Of a DNA stretch of 49,918 nucleotides, positions 28,501 through 41,099 are shown in pieces. Position numbers and translations under genes: made by a program. The notes below the pieces were generated by a model. It was not told the origin of the DNA, ran no database searches, and saw only the letters and a program-made list of their open reading frames with translations. This stretch comes from Nymphaea colorata. Lineage: Eukaryota > Streptophyta > Magnoliopsida > Nymphaeales > Nymphaeaceae. Within the stretch, counting starts at the first letter, position 1, and the number at the start of each line of letters is the position of its first letter. The stretch lies in NCBI RefSeq assembly GCF_008831285.2, contig NW_022204782.1:1-49918 (forward strand), read 5' to 3'.

Positions 28501-30651
28501 ATACGTATGTAACAAATGGTTACGCACATTCAATTAAATATAAGTTATCAAATGTATGTAAGAACAAGTAAAAATGAATCACATAATCTCTCGATTAAAG
28601 CACTCCAATATCATTCATTTTCATACAAACCTATGATTTTAATCTACTAAATCATTTAATATAGACGTAACAACAAGTTAAGCACATTCAATTACGTATG
28701 TGTGATAAAATGAATCACTTAAATCCCACTCGTATTGATACGAACTTGTGATTTCAATTCCTTACATCGATCATCATAGATGTAAGAACTAGTTAAACTT
28801 ATTGAACTAACTACAAGGGATCAAACTAATGCATAGGTCTCCTTTATATCCATATAAACTTGTAAGTTTTAATCATTTAAATCATTGATCAAAGATGTAA
28901 TAACAAGTGAAACACAATAGGTTAACTACAAGACACCTAATGAATCACTCGAATCTGATTCATTTTCGCACAAACTTGTGATTTCAATCTACTAAATCAT
29001 TTATTATAGACGTAACAACAAGTTAAACACATTCAATTAAGTATGCATGATTATATGAATCACTTAAATCTCACTTGTATTCGTACGAACATGTGATTTC
29101 AATACTTTAGAACGTTCCCTATAGATGTAACAACAAATTCAACTCATCGGACTAACTACACGTGTACAAATATAATGACTTCAACCATTTGTATCCATAT
29201 AAACTTGTGATTTCAACTATTTAAATCATTCATTATAGATGTAATAACAAGTGAAATACATTAGATTAACTATAAGGGACCAATATAGTGACTTACTCTC
29301 ATTCATTTCTAAACGGACTTATTTTTTCAAGCCACTAAGTCATTCTATACGTATGTAACAAATGGTTACGCACATTCAATTAAATATAAGTTATCAAATG
29401 TATGTAAGAACAAGTAAAAATGAATCACATAATCTCTCGATTAAACATAGGTGATCAAGTGTATGTAATAACAAGTGAAAACATTAAGTTACCTGTAAGA
29501 CACCAAATGAATCACTCGAATCCCATTCATTTTCATATAAACCTATGATTTGAATTTACTAAATCATTTAATATAAACGTAACAACAAGTTAAGTACATT
29601 CAATTAAATATGCGTGATCAATTGAATCACTTAAATCCCACTCGTATTGATGTGAACTTGTGCAGCGATCACTATAGATGTAACAACATGTTCAACTTAT
29701 CGTACAAACTAGAAAGGATCAAACTAATGCATAGGTCTCCTTTATATCCATATAAACTTGTGAGTTTTAATTATTTAAATCATTGATCATGGAAGTAACA
29801 ACAGGTGAAACACGTTAGGTTAATTATAAGACACCAAATGAATCACTCAATCTCATTTATTTTCGCACAAACTGGTGATTTGAATTCACTTAATCTAGCA
29901 ATATGGATGTAACAACAAGTTAAGCACATTCAATTAAGTATGTGTGATCATTTGAATCACTTAAATCGCACTTGTATTGATACGAACTTGTAATTTCAAT
30001 CCTTTAGATCGTGCACTATAGTCGTACCAATACCAGTCAGATTTAAGTGATTCATATGATCACGCATACTTTATTGAATGTACTCGACTTATTGTTATAT
30101 CTATGTTAAATGATTTAGTAGATTGAAATCACAGGCTTGCTTGAAAATGAATGAGATTTGAGTGATTCATTTGGTGCCCTATTGTTAACCTAATTCACTT
30201 GTTAGCACATTCAATTAAATTACAAGTGAAACACATTAGGTTAACTATATGACACCAAATGAATCACTTGTTAAGGACATCCGTATTAAGATCATTATAA
30301 ATGTAACAACTAGTGAAACACATTAGGTAAACCATAAGACACCAAATGAATCACTCGAATCTCATTCATTTTCATACAAACTTGTGATTTCGATCTACTA
30401 AATCATTTAATATAGATGTAACAACAAGTTAAACACATTCAATTAAGCATACATGATCATATGAATCATTAAATCTCACTTGTATTGGTACGAATGCGTG
30501 ATTTCAATCCTTACATCGTTACTATAGATGTAACAACAAATTCAACTCATCGGACTAATTACACGCATTCAAAGTAATGCATAGATCCATTTGTATCCAT
30601 ATGAACTTGCGATTTCAATCATTTAAACATTCATTATAGATGTAATAACAA
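25598..30651 (+). repeat. Composite expanded satellite unit (5054 bp)
   Basis: The long-unit order runs from 25598 to about 27920. It then jumps back to the end of the first block after a short foreign-looking filler (about 27921-27935), runs to about 28600, jumps back again to an earlier phase (like 5752), and continues to the unit end at 30651. The result is overlapping copies of the middle blocks. Small deletions lie near 25835 and 27065. Confidence 0.85.
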
Positions 30652-33600
30652 GTGAAATACACTAGATTAACTGTAAGGACAACTTAATGACCTGACTCTC
30701 ATTCATTTCCAAACGAACTTCTTATTTCAAGCCACATAGTCATTCTATACATATGTAACAAATGGCTACGTACACTCAATTAAATATATTGATCAAATAT
30801 ATGTAATACAAGTGAAAATGAATCATTTAATCTCTCAATTAAATATATGTGATCAAATATATGTAATAACAAGTGAAACATATTAGGTTACCTACAAGAC
30901 ACCAAATGATCACTCAATCTCATTCATTTCCATACAAACCTATGATTTCAATATACTAAATCATTTAATATAGACGTAACAACAAGTTAAGCACATTCAA
31001 TTAAGTATGCGTGATCAAAATCTTAAATCTCACTCGTATGAGACGAGTGATTTAGTGTGCGTATGGATACAAATGAATGAGATGTAACAACATGTTCAAC
31101 TTATTGAACAAACTACAAGGGATCAAACTAAACTAATCCATAGGTCTCCTTTACATCCATATAAACTTGTGAGTTTTTATCGTTTAAATCGTTGATCATA
31201 GATGTCATAACGAGTAAAACACATTGGTTAATTATAAGACACCAAATGAATCACTCAAATCTCTTTATTTTCACACAAACTTGTGATTTGAATTCACTTA
31301 ATCTAGAATATGGATGTAACAACAAGTTAAGCACATTCAATTAAGTATGTGTGATCATTTGAATCACTTAAATCGCACTTGTATTGATACGAACTTGTGA
31401 TTTCAATCATTTAGATCGTGCACTATAGTTGTAACAATAAATTCAACTCATCGGACTAACTACACGCGTTTGTTCCACATGAACATGTGATTTCAATCAT
31501 TTAAATCATTCATTATATTGTATTCCAAACGGACTTCTTGTATCATTCTATACGTAAGTAAGAAATGGTCACGCACATTCAATTAAATACAAGTGATCAA
31601 TTATATGTAATAACAAGTGAAAATCAATCACTTAATCTCTCAATTAAATATAAGTGATCAAATATATGTAATAACAAGTGAAACACATTAGGTTACTTAC
31701 AAGACACCAGATGAATCATTTAATATAGACGTAACAACAAGTTAAGCCCATTCAATTACGTATGTGTGATAAAATGAATCACATAAATCTCACTCGTATT
31801 GATACGAACTTGTGATTTCAATTCTTACATCGATCACCATAGATGTAAGAACTAGTTCAACTTATTGAACTAACTACAGGAATCAAACTAATGCATAGGT
31901 CTCCTTTATATCCACACAAACTTGTAAGTTTTAATCATTTAAATTATTGATCAAAGATTTAATAACAAGTGAAACACAATAGGTTAACTACAAGACACCA
32001 AATGAATCACTCAAATCTCATTCATTTTTACACAAACTTGTGATTTCAATCTACTAAATCATTTATTATAGACGTAACAACAAGTTAAACACATTCAATT
32101 AAGTATGCATGATTATATGAATCACTTAAATCTCACTTGTATTCGTACGCACATGTGATTTCAATCCTTTAAACGTTCCCTATAGATGTAACAACAAATA
32201 AACTCATCGGACTAACTACACGTGTACAAATATAGTGACTTCAACCATTTGTATCCATATAAACTGGTGATTTCAACTATTTAAATCATTCATTATAGAT
32301 GTAATAACAATGAAATACATTAGATTAACTATAAGGGACCAATATAGTGACTTCACTCTCATTCATTTCCAAACGGACTTCTTTTTTCAAGCCACTAAGT
32401 CATTCTATACGTATGTAACAAATGGTTACGCACATTCAATTAAATATAAGTTATCAAACGTATGTAAGAACAAGTAGAAATGAATCAAATAATCTCTCGA
32501 TTAAACATAAGTGATCAAATGTATGTAACAACAAGTAAAACACATTAAGTTACCTGCAAGACACCAAATGAATCACTCGAATCCCATTCATTTTCATATA
32601 AACCTATGATTTGAATTTACTAAATCATTTAATATAAACGTAACAACAATTTAAGTACATTCAATTAAATATGCGTGATCAATTGAATCACTTAAATCCC
32701 ACTCGTATTGATGTGAACTTGTGCATCGATCACTATAGATGTAACAACATGTTCAACTTATCGTACAAACTAAAAAGGATCAAACTAATGCATAGGTCTC
32801 CTTTATATCCATATAAACTTGTGAGTTTTAATTATTTAAAAAATTGATCATGGATGTAATAACATGTGAAACACGTTAGGTTAACTATAACACACCAAAT
32901 GAATCACTCGAATCACATTCATTTTCATACAAACTTGTAATTTCAGTTCACTTAATCAAGTAACATGGATGTAACATTAAGTTAAACACATTCAATTAAG
33001 TATGTGTGATCATTTGAATCACTTAAATCGCACTTGTATTGATACCAACTTGTAATTTAATCCTTTAGATCGTGCAGTATAGTCGTACCAATACGAGTCA
33101 GATTTAAGTGATTCATATGATCACGCATACTTTATTAATGTACTTGACTTATTGTTATATCCATGTTAAATGATTCAGTAGATTGAAATCATAGGCTTGC
33201 ATGAAAATGAATGACATTTGAGTGATTCATTTGGTGCCCTATTGTTAACCTAATTCACTTGTTAAGCACATTCAATTAAATTCCAAGTGAAACACATTAG
33301 GTTAACTCTATGACACCAAATGAATCACTTGTTACGGACATCCGTATTAAGAATCATTATAAATGTAACAACTATATGACACCAAATGAATCACTCGAAT
33401 CTCATTCATTTTCATACAAACTTATGATTTCGATCTACTAAATTATTTAATATAGATGTAACAACAAGAAGTTAAACACATTCAATTAGGCATGCATGAT
33501 CATATGAATCATTTAAATCTCACTTGTATTGGTACAAACGCGTGATTTCAATCCTTTAGATCGTTCAATATAGATGTCACTATAAATTCAACTCATCGGA

Positions 33601-33699
33601 CTAATTACACGCATTCTAAGTAATGCATAGATCCCATTTGTATACATATGAACTTGCGATTTCAATCATTTAAATCATTCATTATAGATGTAACAACAA
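30652..33699 (+). repeat. 3156-bp-type unit (3048 bp)
   Basis: Colinear with the reference unit. Single-base losses are dense up to about 32250 and sparse afterwards. A monomer-scale deletion lies near 31710, and another near 33370, where 'aacaactatatgacacc' joins two boxes. Confidence 0.88.
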
Positions 33700-34946
33700 G
33701 TGAAATACACTAGATTAACTATAAGGGACCAACTTAATGACCTGACTCTCATTCATTTCCAAACGAACTTCTTATTTCAAGCCACTAAGTCATTCTATAC
33801 GTATGTAACAAATGGCTACGCACACTCAATCAAATATATTGATCAAATATATGTAATAACAAGAGAAAATGAATCATTTAATCTCTCAATTAAATATATG
33901 TGATCAAATATATGTAATAACGAGTGAAACATATTAGGTTACCTACAAGACACTAAATGAATCACTCAAATCTCATTCATTTCCATACAAACCTATGATT
34001 TCAATATACTAAATCATTTAATATAGACGTAACAACAAGTTAAGCACATTCAATTAAGTATGCGTGATCAAATGAATCACTTAAATCTCACTCGTATTGA
34101 GACGAGTGATTTAGTGTGCGTATGGATACAAATGAATGAGATGTAACAACATGTTCAACTTATTGAACAAACTACAAGGTATCAAACTAAACTAATCCAT
34201 AGGTCTCCTTTACATCCATATAAGCTTGTGAGTTTTTATCGTCTAAATCGTTGATCATAGATCGCACAAACTTGTGATTTCAATCTACTAAATCATTTAT
34301 TATAGACGTAACAACAAGTTAAACACATTCAATTAAGTATGCATGATTATATGAATCACTTAAATCTCACTTGCATTCGTACGAACATGTGATTTCAATC
34401 CTTTATAACGTTCCCTATAGATATAACAATAAATTCAGCTCATCGGACTAATTACACGTGTACAAATATAGTGACTTCAACCATTTGTATCCATATAAAC
34501 TTGTGATTTCAACCATTTAAATCATTCATTATAGATGTAATAACAAGTGAAATACATTAGATTAACTATAAGGGACCAATATAGTGACTTAACTCTCATT
34601 CATTTCCGAACGGACTTCTTTTTTCATGCCACCAAATGAATCACTCGAATCTCATTTATTTTCATACAAACTTGTGATTTCGATCTACTAAATCTTTTAA
34701 TATAAATGTAACAACAAGTTAAACACATTCAATTAAGCATGCATGATCATATGAATAATTTAAATCTCACTTGTATTGGTACGAAAGCGTGATTTCAATC
34801 ATTTAGATCGTTCACTATAGATGTAACAACAAATTCAACTCATCGGACTAATTACACGCATTCAAAGTAATGCATAGATCCCATTTGTATCCATATAAAC
34901 TTGCGATTTCAATCATTTAAACCATTCATTATAGATGTAATAACAA
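33700..34946 (+). repeat. Contracted satellite unit (1247 bp)
   Basis: Starts as a long unit, jumps from first to second block at about 34262, and from second to third block at about 34630. Only fragments of each block remain. The second breakpoint has short shared sequence ('cac'), consistent with microhomology joining. Confidence 0.87.
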
Positions 34947-37900
34947 GTGAAATACACTGGATTAACTGTAAGGGACCAACTTAATGACCTGACTCTCGTT
35001 CATTTTCAAACGAACTTCTTATTTCAAGCCACTAAGTCATTCTATACGTATGTAACAAATGGCTAGGCACACTCAATTAAATATATTGATCAAATATATG
35101 TAATAACAAGTGAAAATGAATCATTTAATCTCTCAATTAAAAATATGTGATCAAATATATGTAATAACAAGTGAAACATATTAGGTTACCTACAAGACAC
35201 CAAATGAATCACTCAAATCTCATTCATTTCCATACAAACCTATGATTTCAATATATTAAATGATTTAATATAGACGTAACAACAAGTTAAGCACATTCAA
35301 TTAAGTATGCGTGATCAAATGAATCACTTAAATCTCACTCGTATAGAGACGAGTGATTTAGTGTGCGTATGAATACAAATGAATGAAATGTAACAACATG
35401 TTCAACTTATTGAACAAACTACAAGGGATCAAACTAAACTAATCCATAGGTCTCCTTTACATCCATATAAACTTCTGAGTTTTTATCGTTTGAATCATTG
35501 ATTATAGATGTCATAACGAGTGAAACACATTAGGTTAATTATAAAACACCAAATGAATCACTCAAATCTCATTTATTTTCACTTAATTTAACAATATGGA
35601 TGTAACAACAAGTTAAGCACATTCCATTAAGTATGTGTGATCATTTGAATCACTTAAATCACACTTGTATTGATACGAACTTGTGATTTCAATCGTTTAG
35701 ATCATGCACTATAGTTGTAACAGTAAATTCAACTCATCGGACTAACTACACGCGTTTGTATCCACATGAACATGTGATTTCAATCATTTAAATCATTCAT
35801 TATATATGTATTCCAAACGAACTTCTTGTATCAAAGCCACTAGGTCATTCAATACGTAAGTAAGAAATGGTCACACACATTCAATTAAATACAAGTGATC
35901 AATTATATGTAATAACAAGTGAAAATGAATCACTTAATCTCTCAATTAAATATAAGTGATCAAATATATGTAATAACAAGTGAAACACATTAGGTTACTT
36001 ACAAGACACCAAATGAATCACTCCAATATTATTCATTTTCATACAAACCTATGATTTTAATCTACTAAATCATTTAGTATAGACGTAACAACAAGTTAAG
36101 CACATTCAATTACGTATGTGTGATAAAATGAATCACTTAAATCCCACTCGAATTGATACGAACTTGTGATTTCAATTCCTTACATCGATCACCATAGATG
36201 TAAGAACTAGTTCAACTTATTGAACTAATTACAAGGGATCAAACTAATGCATAGGTCTCCTTTATATCCATACAAACTTGTAAGTTTTAATCATTTGAAT
36301 CATTGATCAAAGATGTAATAACAAGTGAAACACAATAGGTAAACCACAAGACACAAAATGAATCACTCGAATCTCATTCATTTTCACACAAACTTGTGAT
36401 TTCAATCTACTAAATCATTTATTATAGACGTAACAACAAGTTAAACACATTCAATTAAGTGTGCATGATTATACGAATCACTTAAATCTCACTTGTATTC
36501 GTACGAACATGTGATTTCAATCCTTTAGAACCTTCCTTATAGATGTAACAACAAATTTAACTCATCGGACTAACTACACGTGTACAAATATAGTGATTTC
36601 AACCATTTGTATCCATATAAACTTGTGATTTCAACCATTTAAATCGTTCATTATAGATGTGATAACAAGTGAAATACATTAGATTAACTATAAGGGACCA
36701 ATATAGTGACTTGACTCTCATTCATTTCCAAACGGACTTCTTTTTTCAGGCCACTAACTCATTTTATACGTATGTAACAATTGGTTATGCACATTCAATT
36801 AAATATAAGTTATCAAATGTATGTAAGAACAAGTAAATATGAATCACGTAATCTCTCGATTAAACATAAGTGATCAAATGTATGTAATAACAAGTGAAAC
36901 ACATTAAGTTACCTGTAAGACACCAAATGAATCACTCGAATCCCATTCATTTTCATATAAACCTATGATTTGAATTTACTAAATCATTTAATATAAACGT
37001 AACAACAAGTTAAGTACATTAAATTAAATATGCATAATCAATTGAATCACTTAAATCCCACTCGTATTGATGTGAACTTGTGCATCGATCACTATAGATG
37101 TAACAACATGTTCAACTTATCGTACAAACTAGAAAGGATCAAACTAATGCATAGGTCTCCTTTATATCCATATAAACTTGTGAGTTTTAATTATTTAAAT
37201 CATTGATCATGGATGTAATAACATGTGAAACACTTTAGGTTAACTATAAGACACCAAATGAATCACTCGAATCACATTCATTTTCATACAAACTTATGAT
37301 TTCAGTTCACTTAATCAAGCAACATTGATGTAATAATTAGTTATGCACATTCAATTAAGTATGTCTGATCATTTGATTCACTTAAATCGCACTTGTATTG
37401 ATACGAACTTATAATTTCAATCCTTTAGATCGTGCACTATAGTCGTACCAATACGAGTCAGATTTAAGTGATTCATATGATCACACAAACTTTATTGAAT
37501 GTACTTAACTTATTGTTATATCAATGTTAAATGATTTAGTAGATTGAAATCACAGGCTTGCATCAAAATGAATGAGATTTGAGAAATTCATTTGGTGCCC
37601 TATTGTTAACCTAATTCACTTGTTAAGCATATTCAATTAAATTACAAGTGAAACACATTAGGTTAACTATATGACACCAAATGAATCACTTGTTAAGGAC
37701 ATCCATATTAAGAATCATTATAAATGTAACAACTAGTGAAACACATTAGGTAAACCATAAGACACCAAATGAATCACTCGAATCTCATTCATTTACATAC
37801 AAACTTGTGATTTCGATCTACTAAATCATTTAATATAAATGTAACAACAAGTTAAAGACATTCAATTAAGCATGCATGATCATATGAATCATTTAAATCT

Positions 37901-38070
37901 CACTTATATTGGTACGAACGCGTGATTTCAATCTTATAGATCGTTCACTATAGATGAAACAACAAATTCAACTCATCGGACTAATTACACGCTTTCAAAG
38001 TGATGCATAGATCCTATTTGTATCCATATGAACTTGCGATTTCAATCATTCATTATAGATGTAATAACAA
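34947..38070 (+). repeat. 3156-bp-type unit (3124 bp)
   Basis: Complete three-block order with the box at about 35446, 36248 and 37148. Differences from the reference are mainly substitutions, so this end of the array is older or less homogenised than 3166-11838. Confidence 0.92.
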
Positions 38071-38485
38071 GTGAAATACACTAGATTAACTGTAAGAGAC
38101 CAACTTAATGACCTGACTCTCATTCATTTCCAAACGAACTTCTTATTTCAAGGCACTAAGTCATTCTATACGTATGTAACAAATGGCTATGCACACTCAA
38201 TTAAATATATTGATCAAATATATGTAATAACAAGTGAAAATGAATCACTTAATCTCTCAATTAAATATATGTGATCAAATATATGGAATAACAAGTGAAA
38301 CATATTGGGTTACCTACAAGACACCAAATGAATCACTCAAATCTCATTCATTTCCATACAAACCTACGATTTCAATATACTAAATCATTTAATATAGACG
38401 TAACAACAAGTTAAGCACATTCAATTAAGTATGTGTAATCAAATGAATCACTTAAATCTCACTCGTATTGAGACGAGTGATTTAG
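38071..38485 (+). repeat. Satellite unit interrupted by the retrotransposon (left part)
   Basis: First 415 bp of a unit, ending in 'gatttag' exactly at the retrotransposon boundary. The same unit resumes on the far side with 'tttagtgtgcgtatgg', matching the uninterrupted order in the reference at about 5060-5080. Confidence 0.95.
38481..38485. repeat. Target-site duplication TTTAG, left copy
   Basis: The five bases before the LTR TG end. The same five bases follow the CA end at 48375. In uninterrupted units the sequence 'gatttagtgtgcg' occurs once at this position. Confidence 0.96.
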
Positions 38486-38577
38486 TGTCACGACCTAATT
38501 TTTGACACCAAAAATTTTCTTTCATTTATATAATAGCGGAAGCAATATTGAGTCATGACCAGAACAGAAGACATTGT

Positions 38578-38583
38578 TTTATT
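38578..38583 (-). promoter_or_regulatory. Candidate polyadenylation signal in the 3' LTR
   Basis: AATAAA on the minus strand, about 90 nt before the element-sense end of the 3' LTR. The motif is short and the region AT-rich, so this is tentative. Confidence 0.25.
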
Positions 38584-39848
38584 TAAATAATAAAATACTG
38601 GACCCAAACAAAAATAACCACAAATCCCCAAAACCGACGCAGTGCCCAGAATGCCAATGCCCGTCCATCACAAGACTGAGGTCGTCGCTCCAAAGCCAAA
38701 ATCTATCAAGGACTACCTGTAGATAGAAAGAAGGGTCAGAATTCCTCTGAGTATGAGAAAATCCAGCCATGTGTGAAACATGGCCCATCAAAATAATATC
38801 TGGTTTTTGTAAAACAAATATCTTCAAATCTTAACACATATTAGAGTAACGTCACATGTTCAGCAACAAAACGAGGTGTGCACAACCTCCTAAAGTTTCG
38901 TAGGCTTCCAACCGTGGTCCTCTGACAATGTCAAGGTCATCGTGCCGAGCAACAGAAATCCCCGTGGGCACTCACGGGCAGAACAGAACATCTCTTCACC
39001 AGGCGATCCAACGGATCGAGGGCACCTGAAGTGAAGCCTCCTGAGATATCCCAGATCGCCGCTGCAGCAGCATGGTCTCTCTAGGAACCCGGGTGGAGAG
39101 ACCAGGAGTCTCGCTCCCAAACAGAAACAGAACAGAATCCCGGGCCCTTGTGCCGCCCAATACCCTGTGGGCCCTCCAGTACAGCCAGAGGAGCGTGCGT
39201 CAACAGTGAGCTCAGACGCACCACTACCTCCCGGGACGAAACCGATCACTGGGCAAAACAGAAAGCTCGCACTCGCATAAACCATTGCACAAAGTCCACG
39301 TTTCGCCTTCGAATTTCAAAAGTGAGGTTTTACCAATGCTAGACATCGTCTAGTACCTCTCACAGAAACCGTCCGCCCTCAGGCTCGGTTTTCCAAACAG
39401 AATAATTCAGCTATTTTAAATCCTAACTTAATAGCAATAGAGCAAAACTCATCGCATTTCTAAATCTCGATTAGCAATATTATAACGAAACAATAAAATT
39501 TATATTTAAAATTCTCAAACGTGACTTTCCTCCTCTAATGGTTCCAAAGTTAATTTCAGAACCATATTTCTGAAATTTTAAACACCACAATGAGCATCAA
39601 AAAGTAATATAACATATCATTTCGTTTTAAATTTATAAAACCTCCTTTTGGAAATTTCAAGAATCCGGAGGGTACCAAATCGCAATTTCATATTAAAAAT
39701 CTGGTTCTTATTGAAAATCACTTTCGCAAGCCTCTTTTTGAAGAGGTTTTTAGCAAAAATGATGCGGCATGAACATTTACAAATTTTAACAGCTTATCCA
39801 TAAATTTTTGCTAATTAGTGGACCCGTTTTGAAAATTTTCAAACTTAA

Positions 39849-39900
39849 TATAAAAACACCCGTACGCTCGTTTCCCTCATTTTTTTTGCCCTCGTTTTCT
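39849..39900 (+). promoter_or_regulatory. Possible antisense promoter: TATA box plus pyrimidine patch
   Basis: 'TATAAAAA' at 39849-39856 is followed by a strongly pyrimidine-rich stretch ('gtttccctc', 'ctctctcctc'). This layout resembles a plant core promoter with a Y patch, but it points opposite to gag-pol. The same arrangement is in the other LTR at 47172-47223. No transcript evidence is available. Confidence 0.3.
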
Positions 39901-40003
39901 CTCTCCTCACGAGCGCTCCTCTTCCTCGTCTTCTCACGGGCTGCTCCTTCCCTCTCTCGTTCAACCGCCTGTGGAGTCTCCTTCTGTCTTCAAAGAAAAC
40001 GAA

Positions 40004-40200
40004 ACCAGAGAGGGAGAAAGAAAGCAGAGCTTCCTTCCTGCGTTTGGGTCTACCACACCGCTGCCCACCGTCCGACCGACGGTGGAACTTCCACGGTTCT
40101 TCCACCACCCAAAACCAGAAAGGGAAAGAGAGCTTCGTTCCTGCATTTGGGTTTCTCACGCCGCCACACCACCGACGGACCACGCCTTCAGCCGCCGCCG
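40004..40200. repeat. Imperfect ~110-bp tandem duplication inside the LTR
   Basis: 'ccagagagggagaaag' followed by 'gcttccttcctgcgtttggg' (from about 40004) recurs as 'ccagaaagggaaagag' followed by 'gcttcgttcctgcatttggg' (from about 40114). Both are followed by a 'ccgacgg' motif. The right LTR has the same pair at about 47327-47523, so the duplication predates this insertion. Confidence 0.65.
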
Positions 40201-41052
40201 CCTGCTCTGCTGCTACCGTTTTTCATCTCTGCCTTGCGACGTGGAGGAACCGACAGGGAAGGAGGGACGACGGGAGGGTTACTGTTTTCCCCCCAAATCG
40301 CCTCCGCTGCAAATCTCCCTGTATTCCTTTCTCCCAGAGCTCTCCAGCAAACAGGAAGATTGAAAAAAAAGGCGAACGCTGCTGTCGATGCCCGTGACAG
40401 AAACAAGGAAGTCTACGACTTCGATTCTCACGGGAGAGGATGACCGAACAGGGGTTTTTCATCTAACCTGAGAGTTCGGAAATATGGCCGAACCTCATGG
40501 TATTGCTCTAATCACCCCCTTATTCGTTTTCATTATTATTGCATATGTATGTACGTTTTTGCACACATGTAGTTACGTTTCATGCTTGCATATGCGCATG
40601 GATGTAAATCAATAATAGACAAAACTAAGAGCATGAGTATCATTCCAACATACGACACTTCACAAATCGATTTTTATTTAGGCGTAAGAACACATAGATC
40701 TACCATTAAGACATGCGTATAAGTGTATATATTCCCCAAACATCCAACAGAAAATAGCAGGCTACATGATCCATTCAAAGCTGAACATCCCCATACCTCT
40801 GAAAATCTTGGCAGCAACTTCTGCTTCTGATTCCTTTCCAGCAGCCACAAACCTCTACTCCAACCAGAGGGCAAGAAGAAGGACGTTATGTTCTCTCTCT
40901 CTTTCTATCGTTGATTCTTTTCCTCTAAGAAAGCAGTTAATAAGTGGTTAGTTGTCATCAAATGTGATTAGATCAGCTCTTATCTCTATCTTTTTCCACA
41001 TTTGTCTCCATTTGATAAACTTGGCAGTTTTAAAGAAAACGTGGGTCTTACA

Positions 41053-41064
41053 TCCTTCCCTCCT
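41053..41064 (-). other. Polypurine tract
   Basis: On the minus strand AGGAGGGAAGGA lies directly against the 3' LTR. It serves as the plus-strand DNA primer. The preceding 'cgaggacgaaatttc' is a feature I associate with plant Ty3/gypsy elements. Confidence 0.9.
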
Positions 41065-41099
41065 AAAAAGAAATTTCGTCCTCGAAATTTGAACGTACC

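Larger units (their letters stand above)
1..38485 (+). repeat. Satellite array, ~114-bp monomer in higher-order units (left arm)
   Basis: The whole stretch is tandem AT-rich satellite with no gene. Recurring boxes are 'gaatcacttaaatctca', 'acttgtgatttcaatc', 'tagatgtaacaacaag' and 'cacattcaattaagtatg'. The second box recurs at about 5293, 5408, 5776 (two steps), 5890, 6004, 6121, 6236, 6350 and 6464, so the monomer is about 114 bp. Monomers within a unit are clearly diverged, while corresponding monomers in successive units are nearly identical, which defines a higher-order repeat. The long unit is 3156 bp (about 28 monomers); a shorter 1428-bp unit occupies 19974-25597. The array is interrupted at 38486 by a retrotransposon and resumes at 48381. 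The chromosomal location (centromeric, pericentromeric or interstitial) cannot be told from sequence alone. I do not recognise the satellite family. Confidence 0.97.
38486..41052 (-). repeat. 3' LTR of the retrotransposon (element sense)
   Basis: This 2567-bp LTR aligns without gaps to 45809-48375 at an offset of 7323. By eye I count eight substitutions: 38496, 38684, 38776, 39765, 40380, 40729, 40772 and 40885, of which six are transitions. A GC-rich core (about 39880-40450) contrasts with AT-rich flanks. An 8-bp hairpin with a 4-nt loop sits at 38497-38516, close to the element-sense 3' end. Antisense reading frames of up to 211 codons cross the GC-rich core in several frames, which points to composition rather than coding. 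Confidence 0.97.

Noticed and set aside
1-38485. CRISPR array
   Set aside because: Repeats are long, diverged and contiguous with no unique spacers of constant length, and the window is from a plant genome.
38481-38485. Telomere-like TTTAG motif
   Set aside because: A single TTTAG pentamer is the target-site duplication. There is no run of TTTAGGG in the window.
38890-39285. 131-codon minus-strand open frame in the LTR, repeated at 46213-46608
   Set aside because: Sense-oriented but inside the LTR, with no domain, and it overlaps a frame on the opposite strand. LTRs rarely code, and nothing in it looks conserved as protein.
39808-40443. 211-codon plus-strand open frame in the LTR, repeated at 47131-47766
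   Set aside because: It lies antisense within the LTR in a GC-rich stretch where several frames on both strands are open. It is low-complexity Ser/Pro/Arg-rich and has no domain. I treat it as a composition effect.
40674-40874. Small open frames near the LTR end (40674-40951 and 47997-48274)
   Set aside because: Short, overlapping on opposite strands, not conserved in length between the two LTRs, and without domains.
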